Origin: Allomyces macrogynus ATCC 38327
Taxonomy: Eukaryota > Blastocladiomycota > Blastocladiomycetes > Blastocladiales > Blastocladiaceae
DNA length: 12,200 bases
Direction of reading: 5' to 3'
NCBI GenBank assembly: GCA_000151295.1
Contig: GG745360.1
Span: 16,234 to 28,433 of the forward strand
Numbering within the stretch: position 1 is the first letter of the stretch; every line of letters begins with the position of its first letter. The notes beneath the pieces are model-generated. The model saw only the letters and a list, made by a program, of their open reading frames with translations. It was not told the origin of the DNA and ran no database searches. Position numbers and translations under genes: made by a program. Shown in pieces: positions 10,471 to 12,200 of this stretch.

Positions 10471-11290
10471 ATGAGCTCAGTAACAAGTTCCAGCAATGTT
10501 TCGGGCGCCGCGTCGGCATCCACGTCGGCCGCCAAGCAGCCGAATCCCGTCGTGTTCATGGACGTGTCGATGGGCGGACAGCCCGTCGGCCGGTTGAAGA
10601 TGGAGCTGTTTGCCGACACGTGCCCGAAAACCGCCGAGAACATGCGCCAGTTCTGCACGGGAGAACACCGGCGGAACGGACAGCCGATTGGATACAAGAA
10701 CGCGACGTTCCACCGGTACGTCGCTGGTTGAAGCGTTCGACGCGGATTGGTGGACGAGAATTGACCTATTTCGGACGGATTCGTGCGTTACTGACAGTGT
10801 GATCAAGGTGCGACGGTTTAGTTACCGTCAAGTACGTCGTGGCGATTCTTGGGCTGACGCTGTCGCGCAATCATCCTCTTCCTCCAGGACTTCATGGTGC
10901 AGGGCGGCGACTTTATCAAGGGCGACGGCACGGGCCGCACATGCATCTACGGCGGCGAGACGTTCCCAGACGAGAACTTCATCCACCACCACGACGGCCC
11001 AGGCTTGCTGTCCATGGCCAACTCGGGACCCGACTCGAACGGGTGCCAGGTATGGCGGCCTCCGTTGTGGATGCCTTTGAGGAGGGTGTAGGCTCACAGA
11101 CCTCCTCTTTACTATCTAGTTTTTCATCACGTGCAACAAGGCTGAGTTCTTGGACGGCAAGCACGTAGTGTTTGGGCGGTTGGCCGACTCGGCGTCGCTG
11201 CTGACGCTGCGCAAGATCGAAGCGGTTGTGACGGGCCCAAACAACCGGCCCAAGCTGCCGATTGTCATTACCGAGTGCGGGGAGATGTGA
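10471..11290 (+). CDS. PPIH: Cyclophilin H-type peptidyl-prolyl isomerase (U4/U6 snRNP-associated)
   Basis: This is a nuclear prolyl cis-trans isomerase that in other eukaryotes binds the U4/U6-60K (Prp4) protein of the tri-snRNP and aids splicing. Exons are 10471-10715, 10798-10807, 10888-11049 and 11120-11290, all in phase, giving 195 residues. Introns are 82, 80 and 70 nt. A Ser/Ala-rich tail of about 25 residues precedes the domain. Domain pieces are [86 protein letters not shown] and [19 protein letters not shown]. The C-terminal GPNN-PKLP and CGEM ending is characteristic of the H subfamily rather than cyclophilin A. The catalytic Arg (FHR), the Phe and Gln of DFMVQGG and the His of DGKHV are kept. 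The Trp that contacts cyclosporin in most cyclophilins is Phe here. The start ATG follows CGACC with no other in-frame ATG nearby. Confidence 0.95.
10798..10807 (+). other. PPIH: 10-nt microexon (tgtgatcaag) of the cyclophilin H gene
   Basis: Direct splicing from the donor at 10716 to the acceptor before 10888 breaks the frame and omits three conserved residues. Inserting the ten bases 10798-10807 restores FHR-VIK-DFMVQGG exactly. They are flanked by CTGACAG upstream and GTGCGA downstream, both good splice signals. The first base completes the codon of the active-site arginine, so the exon is indispensable for activity. Confidence 0.9.
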
Positions 11291-11588
11291 ATGTGCGGCC
11301 AGCAGTAGATACATGTTTTCGCATGCTGTTGTCAGAGTTTGGCCCGGGTTGGCGCCCGGATCTCGGTGGCAGCGAGCGCCGTCAACCAGGCCAAGCTGCC
11401 CGTTCATGCTCCATTCGGCCGGTCCAGTGCGGCCGGTCGCGCGCAGGGGCGAGCATGAAGAGAGGGGCACCAGAAGGACGCGCAAACCAGCGCCGCTTGG
11501 TCGCTTCGGGCTTTGCGAGCCATCCGGCGCGCTGTGATGGGTCTGACATGGTCGGGTCTCAGCGCTCTGGCGCGCGCGAACACGCACA
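11291..11588 (+). other. Intergenic region between cyclophilin H and the Svf1-like gene
   Basis: About 300 bp with no recognisable protein on either strand. It should contain the 3' UTR of the cyclophilin gene and the promoter, and possibly an undetected first exon, of the following gene. CGGCCGGTC occurs twice about 15 bp apart near 11415-11435, but I attach no function to it. Confidence 0.4.
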
Positions 11589-11610
11589 TTGCATCGCGGC
11601 TGTCCCCAAT

Positions 11611-11670
11611 CTCAGCTGCTCGCGCCAGCACCGTCCTCGTCTCAGCTGCTCGCGCCAGCACCGTCCTCGT
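11611..11670 (+). repeat. Perfect tandem duplication, 2 x 30 bp
   Basis: Positions 11611-11640 are repeated exactly at 11641-11670, followed by five further matching bases. Read in the frame of the downstream Svf1-like gene it gives QLLAPAPSSS twice, leading into a Pro/Ala-rich stretch. That frame has no ATG before 11739, so the repeat is either 5' UTR or part of a coding exon reached by splicing. Each unit contains TCTCAG, which resembles a splice acceptor. Confidence 0.9.
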
Positions 11671-11738
11671 CTCGTCACCCACAAGCAGTCGCTCCGCCAC
11701 CACCACCGCGCCCCGCGACAGCAGCACCACCGACCGTG

Positions 11739-12200
11739 ATGGCGACCGCACCGACCGCACCCGCAACCGCAACGCCCGTGCCCGCCGACGACGCGCTCCT
11801 GATCCACAAGGGGTCCGGGTACTCGGAGGCGCTGACCTGGTACCTCTACCCGGAATCCGACGGCGGGCTCGCCTACATCCAGGTCGCCTACTCGCAAGTC
11901 GGGTACCTACGCTTCGCGATCCGCATTCTCGCGACGATCCCCACAGCTGAAAACCTCCAAACATAGCCTCTCGCCCATTGCGCAAATCACGGCCTATGTC
12001 TCGACGCCAACGACCACCTACTTCCGGTCCGAGAACCACGGCGGGACCGCGCTCGTCCTGAACGACGGGCGGCACGGGCGCGACCGGGTTCACGTGCGGC
12101 AACGGGTCGCCCAATATCAAGGTCACCCGCACCCGCATCGGCGACATGGATGTGCAGTACACAGTCACCCTCGCGCTGCGCGACTTGGGCGGGCACCTAC
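11739..12200 (+). CDS. Svf1-like (survival factor 1) protein, 3' partial
   Basis: The first ATG of the frame (11739) opens a short Ala/Pro/Thr-rich leader and then sequence like the first lipocalin-like barrel of Svf1. Examples are SEALTWYLYPESDGGLAYIQ, VAYSQVG and, after an intron at 11903-11966 (64 nt, phase 2, branch-like CTGAAAAC), SPIAQITAYVSTPTTTYFRS. Yeast Svf1 promotes survival under oxidative stress and is linked to ceramide movement between ER and Golgi; whether that holds here is inference. The frame changes near 12040-12060, and a neighbouring frame continues with SPNIKVTRTRIGDMDVQYTV to the window edge. The N-terminal amphipathic helix typical of yeast Svf1 is not seen and may sit on an upstream exon. 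Identification rests on the strand pattern and the TWYLY/YIQVAYS block, so it is moderate. Confidence 0.6.

Noticed and set aside
11275..11739. A 154-residue plus-strand frame after the cyclophilin gene.
   Set aside because: It overlaps the cyclophilin stop in another frame, lacks domain signals and passes out of frame through the 30-bp repeat.

Overview
The window looks like nuclear DNA from a GC-rich fungus with flagellated zoospores. A blastocladiomycete such as Allomyces, Catenaria or Blastocladiella is the best guess, but this is an inference. Three things support it. Genes on both strands are split by many short GT-AG introns, mostly 60-90 nt with GTACGT-like or GTGCGT-like donors. Coding frames are strongly G/C at third codon positions. 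A Svf1-like gene, a largely fungal family, lies near a six-transmembrane cyclic-nucleotide-gated-type channel, a family known in fungi mainly from zoosporic lineages. I saw no operons, bacterial promoters, CRISPR arrays, rRNA or tRNA genes.

Layout: (1) 2-2683, plus strand: an HCN/CNG/EAG-type ion-channel gene missing only its 5' end. I could build 11 exons that stay in frame to the stop. (2) 2858 to about 5725, minus strand, convergent with the channel: the C-terminal part of a large protein that resembles bridge-like lipid-transfer proteins (Csf1/BLTP1 type, tentative). It is broken by stops and frame changes. (3) About 5726-6890: a lower-GC stretch with no gene I can defend, apart from a weak minus-strand exon candidate at 5794-6096. 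(4) 6813-7195, plus strand: decayed duplicated fragments of the neighbouring alanyl-tRNA synthetase gene, in inverted orientation and still carrying intron sequence. (5) 7308-10252, minus strand: an alanyl-tRNA synthetase of bacterial (proteobacterial-like) type with five introns. A scrambled patch covers the second zinc motif of the editing domain. (6) 10253-10470: a short divergent promoter region with two CACGTG boxes. (7) 10471-11290, plus strand: cyclophilin H (PPIH, a U4/U6 snRNP-associated prolyl isomerase), intact, with a 10-nt microexon. (8) 11739-12200, plus strand: the 5' part of a Svf1-like gene, running off the window.

The genes are unrelated housekeeping or signalling genes with no evident shared pathway. 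The main theme is uneven integrity. The channel and cyclophilin H can be read end to end without a frame problem. The synthetase, the lipid-transfer-like gene and the Svf1-like gene carry frame changes or stops. This could be real gene decay (for example redundant copies in a duplicated genome) or locally poor consensus sequence. The window alone cannot separate the two.
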